Assembly (NCBI GenBank): GCA_963704595.1
Contig: OY969922.1
Span: 3,410,001 to 3,474,000, forward strand
Direction of reading: 5' to 3'
Length of the DNA stretch: 64,000 bases
DNA from: Acuticoccus sp963704595
GTDB lineage: Bacteria > Pseudomonadota > Alphaproteobacteria > Rhizobiales > Amorphaceae
The first letter of the stretch is position 1. Every line of letters starts with the position of its first letter. The notes under the pieces are model-generated. The model saw only the letters and a program-made list of their open reading frames with translations. It searched no databases and was not told the origin of the DNA. Shown here in pieces: positions 9,250 to 18,303 of the stretch. Made by a program: the position numbers and the translations under genes.

Positions 9250-9322
9250 GATAGATACACCACTGTTGGAGGCTCAGTTGCCCCGATTACCGTGACTGGA
9301 GCACGGCAATTCACCGCCAAAG

Positions 9323-9347
9323 AACGTAACGGGCGGGTAGTGGTTCC
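9323..9347 (-). promoter_or_regulatory. EcfG (general stress sigma factor) type promoter for the small secreted protein
   Basis: On the minus strand GGAAC (9347-9343) is followed after exactly 16 bases by CGTT (9326-9323). This is the consensus spacing reported for EcfG/RpoE2 promoters of alphaproteobacteria. It would start transcription around 9315, leaving a leader of about 65-70 bases before the ATG at 9249. Match and spacing are seen; sigma-factor use is inferred. Confidence 0.6.
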
Positions 9348-9356
9348 GGATTTAAT

Positions 9357-11156
9357 TCAGGCCGCGCGTTGCATGGCTACGCTGGCCGGCGCAGCGTCGA
9401 TCACGATGATCTCTGCGCGATCCTCGCCGCGGAAGACGCCGTGCGAAAGCTCCACCGCAAGGTGCACCGCTTCGCCGACGCTCGCCTTGAGCCGCGCCCC
9501 CAGCGGACCGCCGGCACGGAAGGCCATCGCGCTCGTCCGCGCCCCGCAGAGCGAGCGGAGGGTGAGGCGCAGGCTGTCCCCCTGCCCGACCGGCTGGACG
9601 GCTTCGAGCACCACCCCGTCGAGGCCGAGGATCGGCTTCGGCCGGCCGGCGCCCCACGGTCCGTGCGCCTCCAGCGTCTGCGCGAGGCCGATGTCGAGTG
9701 CGCGCAGGCCCACGACGGCGTCGATCTTGAGCTGGTCGTTCGCGGTCGCCTCCGCCACGGCTGCGCCGAGTTCGGCCGTCATGAACGCCGTCAGCTCCTC
9801 GATGCGGTCGAGCGCCACGGTCAGGCCGGCCGCCATCGGGTGTCCGCCGCCCTTGACGAGCAGGCCCTCTTCCGCCGCCTTGCGCACAGCCGCGCCGAGG
9901 TCGACGCCCGGCATCGACCGCCCCGACCCGACGCCCTGGCCTTCTGACCGCGCGATGGCGATGGCAGGGCGGCGCGTCCGTTCCTTCAGCCTGGAGGCGA
10001 CTAAGCCGACGACGCCGGGGTGCCAGTCGCCCGCGACCACCACCACCGGCGCGCTCTCGTCGGCCATCGCGATGGCCTCCTCCAGCGCCCGGCGCTCCAT
10101 GGCGCGGCGGTCGGCATTGAGGCCGTCCAGCGTGGCGGCGATCGCCTCGGCCTCGGCGTCGTCCTCGGTCATCAGCAGGCGCGCGCCGAGGCCCGAATCG
10201 CCGATCCGGCCGCCCGCGTTGATGCGCGGGCCGAGAACGTAGCCGAGGTGCCCGGCATCAACCGGGCCGCCGAGCCGCGCCACCGTCACCAGCGCCGCGA
10301 GCCCGCGGTTGCCGCGGCGGCGGAAGGTCTGCAGTCCAGTGCGAACGAACGCCCTGTTGAGGCCGGACAGCGGCACGACGTCCGCCACGGTGCCGAGCGC
10401 CACGCAGTCGAGGAGCGCCATGAGGTCGGGCGGGCCGCCGGGGCCGGCGATGCCGCGCCGCTTCATCTCGCGCACCAGCCCCACCATCGCGACGAACGCG
10501 ACGCCGACGGCGGCGCAATGGCCGAGGCCGGAGAGATCGTCCGGCCGGTTGGGGTTCACGACGGCGTCCGCGGCGGCAAGGGTGTTGACGGGGTGATGGT
10601 CGATGACGAGGACGTCCGCCCCCGCGGCCTTCGCGGCGGCGACGGGCTCGATCGCGCCCGACCCGCAGTCGAGGCAGAGGACGATCCGTGCCCCCTCGCC
10701 GACGAGCGTATCCATGAGGTCGACCGAGGGGCCGTAGCCGTCGCTGACCCGGTCCGGGATCATCACCCGCGGTGCCGCGCCGTAGGCCTTGAGGACGCGG
10801 GCGACCACCGCCGCGGAGGTCGCGCCGTCGACGTCGTAGTCGGAAAAGATCGCGATATTCTCGCCTGCCGCCAGCGCGTCGGCGAGGCGGGCGACAAGGC
10901 GGTCGCAGTCGGTCAGCGTCGAGGGGTCAGGCATCAGCGCGCGCATGGTGGGGGCGAGCTCGGCCTCGGCGTTCTCCACCGTCATCCCGCGGCCGGCGAG
11001 GACGGAGGCCACCACCTGCGGCAGGCCGTGCCTCTGCGCCAGCGCCAGCGCGGTCCGCTCCTCCGCGGGGGCGAGACGGCGCACCCAGCTCCGCCCGGTC
11101 ATCGACCGGTCTACTGCGAGGACGGCGGTGCTGTCGCACGGCTCTTGGTAGGGCAA
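9357..11156 (-). CDS. recJ: Single-stranded-DNA-specific exonuclease RecJ
   Basis: RecJ degrades single-stranded DNA 5' to 3' in recombination and repair. The 599-residue product shows the DHH-family motifs: FSDYDVDGATSAAV (motif I), LCLDCGSG, VIDHHPVN (the DHH motif) and, in the DHHA1 part, RINAGGRIGDSG and VKGGGHPMAAGLTV. The usual ATG is absent. TTG at 11156 is chosen because a GGAGAGAG ribosome-binding site lies upstream and it gives the expected N-terminal block VLAVDRSMTGRSW. The only earlier in-frame ATG (11348) would add 64 unrelated residues and overlap the upstream gene. It follows the DUF2459 gene and glpX on the same strand, a common alphaproteobacterial neighbourhood. Confidence 0.93.
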   Translation of the reverse strand: MPYQEPCDSTAVLAVDRSMTGRSWVRRLAPAEERTALALAQRHGLPQVVASVLAGRGMTVENAEAELAPTMRALMPDPSTLTDCDRLVARLADALAAGENIAIFSDYDVDGATSAAVVARVLKAYGAAPRVMIPDRVSDGYGPSVDLMDTLVGEGARIVLCLDCGSGAIEPVAAAKAAGADVLVIDHHPVNTLAAADAVVNPNRPDDLSGLGHCAAVGVAFVAMVGLVREMKRRGIAGPGGPPDLMALLDCVALGTVADVVPLSGLNRAFVRTGLQTFRRRGNRGLAALVTVARLGGPVDAGHLGYVLGPRINAGGRIGDSGLGARLLMTEDDAEAEAIAATLDGLNADRRAMERRALEEAIAMADESAPVVVVAGDWHPGVVGLVASRLKERTRRPAIAIARSEGQGVGSGRSMPGVDLGAAVRKAAEEGLLVKGGGHPMAAGLTVALDRIEELTAFMTAELGAAVAEATANDQLKIDAVVGLRALDIGLAQTLEAHGPWGAGRPKPILGLDGVVLEAVQPVGQGDSLRLTLRSLCGARTSAMAFRAGGPLGARLKASVGEAVHLAVELSHGVFRGEDRAEIIVIDAAPASVAMQRAA

Positions 11157-11235
11157 GGCGGACTCTCTCCGGTCTGGACGAGCCAATCTCGCCCATTTGA
11201 GCCGCCACTTGGTAAATGAAGCCTTAATTTCTGGA

Positions 11236-11949
11236 CTATTCCCCAACCATGTCGCCGGAACCCAGCGAAATGGTGAGTGTCTGCGAAAACGGCGTGAAGC
11301 GGCCGACCACCACGCCCGCGGCCCGGAGCTTCTCGCCGACCCACTCATTGCAGGTCCTCAGCGGATGGTAGGAACCCTCCGCCTCGAAGAAGGCGTCGTT
11401 CGTCCAGTAGCTCTCGCCAGGCAGCGCAACCTCGGCGGCATCCTTGCGGGTGAACTCGGCCTGGATGTCCGCGATCAGCTGCCGGTAGCCCTCTTCCGAC
11501 AGAGCGATGTTCACGACATTCGGGTCCGAGGACGGATCGCCGATGTAGCTGACGTGAAGGAGGCTGTCGTCCCAGATCCCGTCGAGGAGATGCCTGAGGC
11601 GCACGTCCGACAGGAGACGGACGTTGCGGTAGAAGCTCTCCGCCCCCCAGCCTATCGCGACGTGGCTGGCGCCCGCCGCCAGCGCCGCCTGGTCCGCCGC
11701 CGAGCCCCGGAAGCCGCCGACGTGCGCGAGGTGGCGCCAGTCCGCCACATCGTCCACGACCGGCAGGATGATGTCGGCATGGACCGGGCTCGAGTAGATC
11801 TGGATGACGCGGGTATGGGGCAGCCCGTCGCCGGCGCTCTGCAGGAGCGCGCCGCCGGCGACCATGGCCGCGTAGAGGCCGATGATGGCGAACAGCGCGC
11901 CGATGGTCAGCGCGATGCCCTCCACCAGGGCCTTGAGGGACGCTCTCAA
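11236..11949 (-). CDS. DUF2459 (TIGR02117-like) membrane-anchored protein
   Basis: The 237-residue protein starts with one hydrophobic helix (IALTIGALFAIIGLYAAMVAGG) and continues with a periplasm-type domain. Its blocks resemble DUF2459 proteins: IQIYSSPVHADIILPV, VAIGWGAESFYRNV and, near the C-terminus, RTCNEWVGEKLRAAGV with a conserved Cys-Asn. The His in PVHADI and the Cys in TCNEW could form a Cys-His hydrolase pair, but that is inference and no activity is established for the family. Its ATG overlaps the stop of glpX by four bases, indicating coupled translation with glpX, although no functional link is known. Confidence 0.75.
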   Translation of the reverse strand: MRASLKALVEGIALTIGALFAIIGLYAAMVAGGALLQSAGDGLPHTRVIQIYSSPVHADIILPVVDDVADWRHLAHVGGFRGSAADQAALAAGASHVAIGWGAESFYRNVRLLSDVRLRHLLDGIWDDSLLHVSYIGDPSSDPNVVNIALSEEGYRQLIADIQAEFTRKDAAEVALPGESYWTNDAFFEAEGSYHPLRTCNEWVGEKLRAAGVVVGRFTPFSQTLTISLGSGDMVGE

Positions 11950-12935
11950 TCGAGCAGGAACTTGGAGTAGTCGACGTGCTTGGCCTTGATGGTGCGCACC
12001 GTGCCCGTGGACGAGCGCATGACGATCGTTTCGGTGGTGATGTAGCCCGGGTAGAACTTCACGCCCTGCACGAGAGCACCGTCGGTCACGCCGGTGGCGG
12101 AGAAGTAGACGTCGCCCTTCGCCATGTCCTCGTGGGTGTAGATCCGCTCGTAGTCGGTGATGCCCATGCGGGTGGCGCGGGCCTTGTGCTCGTCGGTCTT
12201 CAGGATGAGCCGGCCCTGCATCTGGCCGCCGGTGCAGCGCAGCGCCGCGGAGGCCAGCACGCCCTCGGGCGCACCGCCGGAACCGATATAGATGTCGATG
12301 CCGGTTTCCATCGGGTCGGTGGTGTGAATGATGCCCTGGATGTCGCCGTCGCCGATGAGGCGGATCGCGGCGCCGGTCTTGCGGATGGTCTCGATCAGCT
12401 CGGCATGGCGCGGCCGGTCGAGGACGCAGGCGGTGACCTCACGCTCCGAAACGCCCTTCTCCTTGGCGACGCGGCGGATCATCTCGTCGGCCGGCATGTC
12501 GAGGTCGATGAAGCCCTCGGGGTAGCCCGGGCCGACGGCGACCTTGTCCATGTAGACGTCGGGCGCGTTGAGGAGCGAGCCGCCGGACGCAAGCGCCAGG
12601 GTTGCCAGCGAGTTGGGCATGTCCTTGGCGCAAAGGGTCGTGCCTTCGAGCGGGTCGAGCGCGATGTCGACGCGCTGGCCGCCGGCGCCGACCGCCTCGC
12701 CGATATACAGCATCGGGGCTTCGTCGCGCTCACCCTCGCCGATCACGACGATGCCTTCGATGGCGAGGCGGTTGAGTTCGCGCCGCATGGCGTCGACGGC
12801 GGCCTGGTCGGCTGCCCGCTCGTCGCCGCGCCCCCGCATCCGCGCCGCCGAAACGGCTGCGCGTTCGGTCACGCGCATCACCTCGACGGTGAGAACGCGG
12901 TCGAGCGCGCCTTTGGGTGTTCTGTCCTGCGGCAT
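11946..12935 (-). CDS. glpX: Class II fructose-1,6-bisphosphatase GlpX
   Basis: GlpX hydrolyses fructose 1,6-bisphosphate to fructose 6-phosphate in gluconeogenesis and, in some bacteria, the Calvin cycle (also sedoheptulose bisphosphate). The 329-residue product has the family landmarks VVIGEGERDEAPMLYIGE near residue 62, the metal/phosphate motif DPLEGTT near 93, DRPRHAELI, GDGDIQG and GIDIYIGSGGAPEGVLA. Length is standard. It is the first gene of a minus-strand group glpX-DUF2459-recJ. In many related genomes hom lies directly upstream; here a divergent MFS gene intervenes. Confidence 0.96.
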   Translation of the reverse strand: MPQDRTPKGALDRVLTVEVMRVTERAAVSAARMRGRGDERAADQAAVDAMRRELNRLAIEGIVVIGEGERDEAPMLYIGEAVGAGGQRVDIALDPLEGTTLCAKDMPNSLATLALASGGSLLNAPDVYMDKVAVGPGYPEGFIDLDMPADEMIRRVAKEKGVSEREVTACVLDRPRHAELIETIRKTGAAIRLIGDGDIQGIIHTTDPMETGIDIYIGSGGAPEGVLASAALRCTGGQMQGRLILKTDEHKARATRMGITDYERIYTHEDMAKGDVYFSATGVTDGALVQGVKFYPGYITTETIVMRSSTGTVRTIKAKHVDYSKFLLD

Positions 12936-13068
12936 CGTCTGTTATCTCCAGCTCTCGCCCACCGTTCTGGCCGGTGGCTGCATTCAAAGCAACCATAGTG
13001 CAGCCGCAATGACCAGCAAACGACATGGCGACGACAACTCACTTCTCGCGAACCCGGCAGATCCCATC

Positions 13069-14230
13069 ATGAGCACCCTCGTCGCGCGCTTCGGCGCCAT
13101 CGGCCGCAATCCGGCAGCGCTCGCCGTCGGGTTCGTCTTCGCCGCCAACGGCTGCATGTTCGCCAACTGGGTCGTCCGCATCCCGACGATCAAGGACAAG
13201 CTTGCCCTTTCCGACGGCACCCTGGGGCTCGCCATCACCGCGATGGCGGTGGGCGGGATCATCGCTATGCCGCTCGCCGGGGCGATGGTCGCGCGTGTCG
13301 GCAGCGCGCGGATGAGCTTTTGCGCAGGGCTCGTGTTCCTGCTGTCGTTCTGGATGGTGGGGCTCGCGCCGGGACCGGTGTGGCTCGCGGCCGCCCTCTT
13401 CCTCGCCGGGGCCGGCAACGGGGCGATGGACGTCTCGATGAATGCGCAGGCGAATGCGGTGGAAAGCGCGACCTCGCAGCGAATCATGTCGTTCGCCCAC
13501 GCGATGTTCAGCCTCGGCCTCTTCGCGGGCACCGTGCCTGCCGGCATCTTCGCCCACGCGGGTACGCCAGTGGCGATCCACCTCGCGGTGGTCGGCGCCG
13601 TCCTCGCCGCGGCGCTCGTCCTGGTGCGCAGCCGCCTCGTCGCCGACGCAGCGCTCGACGATCCCGACCAGCCCAACTTCGCCTGGCCGCGCGGGCCTCT
13701 CCTCCTCTTCGGCCTCATCTGCCTCTGCGGCGCGATCATGGAGGGCGCGATGAGCGACTGGATCGCCGTCTACGTGGAGGATGCGCTGCACCTCGGCTCG
13801 GTCGCGGCGGCGACGGCCTACGGCTTCTTCGCCGGCGCGATGTTCTTCTCGCGCCTGTTCGGCGACGTCCTGTCGGAGCGGATCGGCCCTGCCGCGCTGG
13901 TGCGCTGGGGGCTGATTCTCGCCGCGGCCGGCCTCGTCTTCGCGCTGAGCGGTCCGGCATGGACCATCTATGTGGGCTTCGCGGCGGTCGGCCTCGGCAT
14001 CGCCGGCGTGTTCCCGGCGGTGTTCCGCGCGGCGGGCCGCATCCCCGGGCCGCGCCCCCGGGCCGTCGATGGCCTCGGCCGTCACGCTCGGCTACGCCGG
14101 CTTCCTGTTCGGCCCGGCCGCCATCGGCTTCCTCGCCGATGCCTTCGGCCTCCCCATCGCGCTCGCCATGCTGATCCCGCTTGCCCTGATCGGCGCCCTC
14201 CTCGCCGCCGCCCTCAAGCTGGCGGACTAG
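13069..14230 (+). pseudogene. Frameshifted major facilitator superfamily transporter
   Basis: The gene encodes a 12-helix MFS permease related to the sugar/inner-membrane YbjJ-like group. The first 325 or so residues run from MSTLVARFGAIG through helix-rich segments (SDGTLGLAITAMAVGGIIAMPLAG, NGAMDVSMNAQANAVE). Within CCCCGGG near 14043-14049 one extra G shifts the frame. The natural C-terminus, RAPGPSMASAVTLGYAGFLF, continues in the next frame to the TAG/TAA at 14230. Without repair the product ends in Arg/Pro-rich nonsense at 14241. ATG 13069 is taken as start, with ATG 13009 as an alternative; neither has a strong ribosome-binding site. It lies on the strand opposite to its neighbours, splitting glpX from hom. 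The substrate is unknown. Confidence 0.82.
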
Positions 14231-14334
14231 CGCGGACCTGAAGGCACGCCGCTCTTCCTCATCCCGGTGGAAGACCCGCCGGAGGCGTGTCTTCCTCTTA
14301 AGCCACATCCCGGCGGAGCCGACACCCTCAGAAG

Positions 14335-14403
14335 CTCGCGGAGCGGCTGGCGGGTCAAGGCCGAAGAGCGAAGCGTGCCTTGACGCGCCAGCCGCTCCGC
14401 GAG
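14335..14403. repeat. Large intergenic palindrome with 27-base arms
   Basis: Arms 14335-14361 and 14377-14403 are reverse complements over 27 bases with a single mismatch, separated by a 15-base loop (CGAAGAGCGAAGCGT). The element lies in the 242-base gap between the convergent MFS and hom genes. No T-run follows either arm, so it is not a classical terminator, though it could block transcription from both sides. No second copy was seen in the window. The remainder of 14231-14472 shows no gene. Confidence 0.8.
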
Positions 14404-14472
14404 AGCCTCGAACAACGCGGTGGCTTCAAGGCACGGCCCCGAACGGCCGCGCCAGCAAGCACCGCCCCCGTG

Positions 14473-15786
14473 TCAGGTCGTCTGCGCGATGCGGATGATG
14501 TGCGGCTTGCGGACGATGACGCCGTCGTCCTCGATCGCCTTCAGCGCGCGGCCCAGCGCCGCCTCCGTCGTCGGGTAGGTGACGAGCACCACGGTCTGCT
14601 CGTCGAGCGCGGGCTGGTCCTCCGGCCGGTGCGGCGTCTTCTGGACGATCTGCTCCAGCGAGATCCCCTCCGCCGCCATCCGGCTTGCGAGCGCCGCGAA
14701 GGCGCCCGCCCGGTCCGCGATCGGCAGGCGCACGTAGAACGCGCCCTGGTGCCCGGCGGCCGCCGCCTTGCGGAACGGCGAGAGCGTGGCGGACGGGCGG
14801 CCGAGCGGGCTCGGCGCAAGGCCGCGCGCAAGGTCGGTGAGGTCGGACACGACGGCGGATGCCGTCGCCATCCCGCCGGCGCCGGGCCCGGAGAGCACCA
14901 GCTCGCCGAACGCCGGGCCGCGGATCGACACCGCGTTGGTGACGCCCGAGGTTTCCGCCAGTGCGGAACCGCGCGGGACCATCGTCGGGTGGACGCGCTG
15001 GTCGACGCCCTCGGCCGTCATCGTCGCGATGCCGAGGAGTTTTATGCGGAAGCCGAGTTCTTCCGCCGCGTCGAGGTCCGCGGGCTCGATGGCTCGGATG
15101 CCCTCCACCAGCACCGAATCGGAATCGATCGCGGTGGTGAAGGCGATGGAGGAGAGGATCGCGAGCTTGTGGGCGGTGTCGAAGCCGTCGACGTCGAACG
15201 TCGGGTCGGCTTCGGCGTAGCCGAGGCGCTGGGCGTCGGCGAGGCAGTCGTCGAACGAGCGGCCGCCGCGCTCCATCTCGGTCAGGATGTAGTTGCAGGT
15301 GCCGTTCATGATGCCGAGCACCGAGGTGATCGGGATGCCGGCGAGGCTGTCGCGCACCGTGCGGATCGCGGGGATGCCGCCCGCCACCGCCGCCTCGAAG
15401 AGGAGCGATGCACCGTTCGCTTCCGCCAGCGCGGCAAGTTTCATCCCGTGCGCCGCGAGGAGCGCCTTGTTGGCGGTGACCACCGCCTTGCCGGCCCCGA
15501 GCGCGGCTTCCACGGCTTCGAGCGCCGCACCGTCGGCCCCGCCGATCAGCTCGACGAAGACGTCGGCCTCCGCCTCGCGGGCCATCGCCACCGGATCGTC
15601 GAACCAGGTCGCGCCGGAGAGGTCGACGCCGCGGTCGCGGCTCTTGTCGCGCGCGGATACGGCGACGAGCTCGATGTTGCGCCCGGAGCCGCCGTGGGTG
15701 GGCTCGGCCTGGAGGAGCGAAATGGTCGACGCGCCGACTGTGCCGAGGCCGGCGATGGCAATTTTGAGCGTTTCGGTCACGGGCAC
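14473..15786 (-). CDS. hom: Homoserine dehydrogenase
   Basis: Hom reduces aspartate semialdehyde to homoserine with NAD(P)H, feeding threonine and methionine synthesis. The 437-residue protein has the nucleotide-binding IAGLGTVGASTISLL at residues 10-25, the catalytic-site Lys in VTANKALLAAHG, the signature GIMNGTCNYILTEM and EADPTFDVDGFDTAHK, and a C-terminal ACT domain (residues about 350-430) typical of the long, feedback-regulated monofunctional enzyme. It lies downstream of the aminotransferase and a small unknown gene on the same strand, matching the common alaC-hom order. MetX at 24.2 kb would use its product. Confidence 0.97.
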   Translation of the reverse strand: MPVTETLKIAIAGLGTVGASTISLLQAEPTHGGSGRNIELVAVSARDKSRDRGVDLSGATWFDDPVAMAREAEADVFVELIGGADGAALEAVEAALGAGKAVVTANKALLAAHGMKLAALAEANGASLLFEAAVAGGIPAIRTVRDSLAGIPITSVLGIMNGTCNYILTEMERGGRSFDDCLADAQRLGYAEADPTFDVDGFDTAHKLAILSSIAFTTAIDSDSVLVEGIRAIEPADLDAAEELGFRIKLLGIATMTAEGVDQRVHPTMVPRGSALAETSGVTNAVSIRGPAFGELVLSGPGAGGMATASAVVSDLTDLARGLAPSPLGRPSATLSPFRKAAAAGHQGAFYVRLPIADRAGAFAALASRMAAEGISLEQIVQKTPHRPEDQPALDEQTVVLVTYPTTEAALGRALKAIEDDGVIVRKPHIIRIAQTT

Positions 15787-15884
15787 CTTCTCAAGTCACG
15801 AACGGTTCGGGTTCGCGCCGACATCAACCGCATTCCGCCGCGGAAGGCCAGACTCATCACCGAGAAAGACCCGCCTGCGCTGCG

Positions 15885-16364
15885 TCAGGCCCGCTCGATG
15901 GCGCTGCCGTCGCAGAAGCTGGCGCCGAGAAGGTGGGCGTCCTCGGCCCGCAGCGCGCTCATCGCGTAGGCGTCGGACCGGGTCTCGATCCACACGAAGG
16001 TGAGCCCGTGCGGTTCGAACAGGGCCCGGCCGATGGCCGACATCTCGGCGAGGCAGTCGGGCGTCGCGGCGTCGACCTTCGCGGCGGCGGCGTCGGCGGC
16101 ATCCGGTCCCAGCGGCGGAACGTCGTGCGAGGCTGCAAGGCGGCGGAGCTGCCAGACGAATTCCGCGCCATCCACCTTCCAGTCGAAGAAGATGATGCGG
16201 TCGGCCTCGTCGCAGATCTCCGAGATCGCCCAGTAGAGGCCGGCGCCATCGGTTGCCTCTGCGTCGCTCGCCTCGGCGACGGCGGACGCGATTTCGCCGG
16301 CGAGATCCTCGCCGGCGAGCGTCGTCATGGCCGCCACGAAGGCGGCGCGGTCGGGTTCAGCCAT
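15885..16364 (-). CDS. Conserved hypothetical protein, 159 residues
   Basis: I do not recognise a confident family; the pattern LYWAISEICDEADRIIFFDWKVDGAEFVWQL, with an aromatic FDWK block, vaguely recalls DUF6630-type proteins. There is no signal peptide or membrane helix, so it is probably cytoplasmic. Acidic residues are abundant in the first half (Asp/Glu-rich, Ala-rich). Its ATG lies six bases downstream of the aminotransferase stop codon, so the two are almost certainly co-transcribed, with hom 98 bases further on. A role linked to amino-acid synthesis would be pure inference from position. Confidence 0.7.
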   Translation of the reverse strand: MAEPDRAAFVAAMTTLAGEDLAGEIASAVAEASDAEATDGAGLYWAISEICDEADRIIFFDWKVDGAEFVWQLRRLAASHDVPPLGPDAADAAAAKVDAATPDCLAEMSAIGRALFEPHGLTFVWIETRSDAYAMSALRAEDAHLLGASFCDGSAIERA

Positions 16365-16370
16365 TCGGCC

Positions 16371-17579
<1,209 letters not shown>

Positions 17580-17617
17580 GGCACGAACACTCCGGGATAC
17601 GCAGGATGTAGTCGCAG

Positions 17618-18221
17618 TTACTGGGCCGGCGCAACACTTTCGCCGGTGAAGGGTGGCACGCCGACAGGCCGGGGCGGCGGCGCGTCGGGGTCGATCGGAA
17701 CGGCAGGGTTTTCGGGCGCTGCGGGGGCCTCCGCGGCCGGATCCGGATTTGCCCTTTGCGTACGGCCGGATGCCGCGATCGCGGCGCGCGCCTCGGCGAC
17801 GTGGTCGCGCCCGCGGGCCTGTGCCCCGGCGCCCGGATTGCCGGACTGCGGCCGTCCGGACGCTGCGATCACCGCCTGCGCTTCGGCGATATTGTCCCGC
17901 GCCTGTCGCGGCGATCGCGGCGGCCGAGCTCGTCGTGCGGATGCCGCGGGCGGCCGATGCGGTGCGCGCGCCCCTCCCCGCCAGCGCCGCCTCGTCGGCC
18001 GCGACCTCGGTCGCGGGGCGCGGCAGGCCCGGCACGGTCGCGGGGTCGGCGAGAATGTTGGGGAAGCCGTCGGCGTTGCGTTCGGCGGCCTGACTGGGCA
18101 GGACTGTGGCAGGACGCTCCGGCAGCGGGATCAGCGGGGCGCCCGGATCCTGCACGCAGCCGGCAAGGTTCGCGCCGAAGAGCACGATCGCCATGCATTG
18201 GGCTGTTCTTATCAACGACAC
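17618..18221 (-). pseudogene. Frameshifted lipoprotein gene with an internal 18-residue duplication
   Basis: The product begins with a signal and lipobox (GANLAGC), the Cys at about residue 22 if the GTG at 18221 is the start or 13 if ATG 18194 is used. GTG is preferred because it supplies a basic n-region. The mature part is Pro/Ala-rich and low in complexity. Near 17900-17925 one extra base shifts the frame. Downstream, in the new frame, two similar units follow, RDNIAEAQAVIAASGRPQ and RDHVAEARAAIAASGRTQ, and the gene ends in VPPFTGESVAPAQ at 17618. The duplicated units continue smoothly in the second frame, so a sequencing error or a recent mutation is likely. It lies between the alaC-like gene and divergent phaC. 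Function unknown. Confidence 0.65.
17756..17899 (-). repeat. Two-copy 54-base in-frame repeat in the lipoprotein gene
   Basis: Positions 17846-17899 and 17756-17809 encode RDNIAEAQAVIAASGRPQ and RDHVAEARAAIAASGRTQ, identical at 13 of 18 residues and separated by 12 codons. The units are amphipathic and probably helical. The duplication is intragenic and lends weight to this frame being the true coding frame. Confidence 0.7.
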
Positions 18222-18303
18222 CCTGTCAAACCCGCCCTAACTTAATAGTCGGCCTCACGACCTCGTGCGCTATCATGCACCAAACCGACATGGATCTCGT
18301 CCC

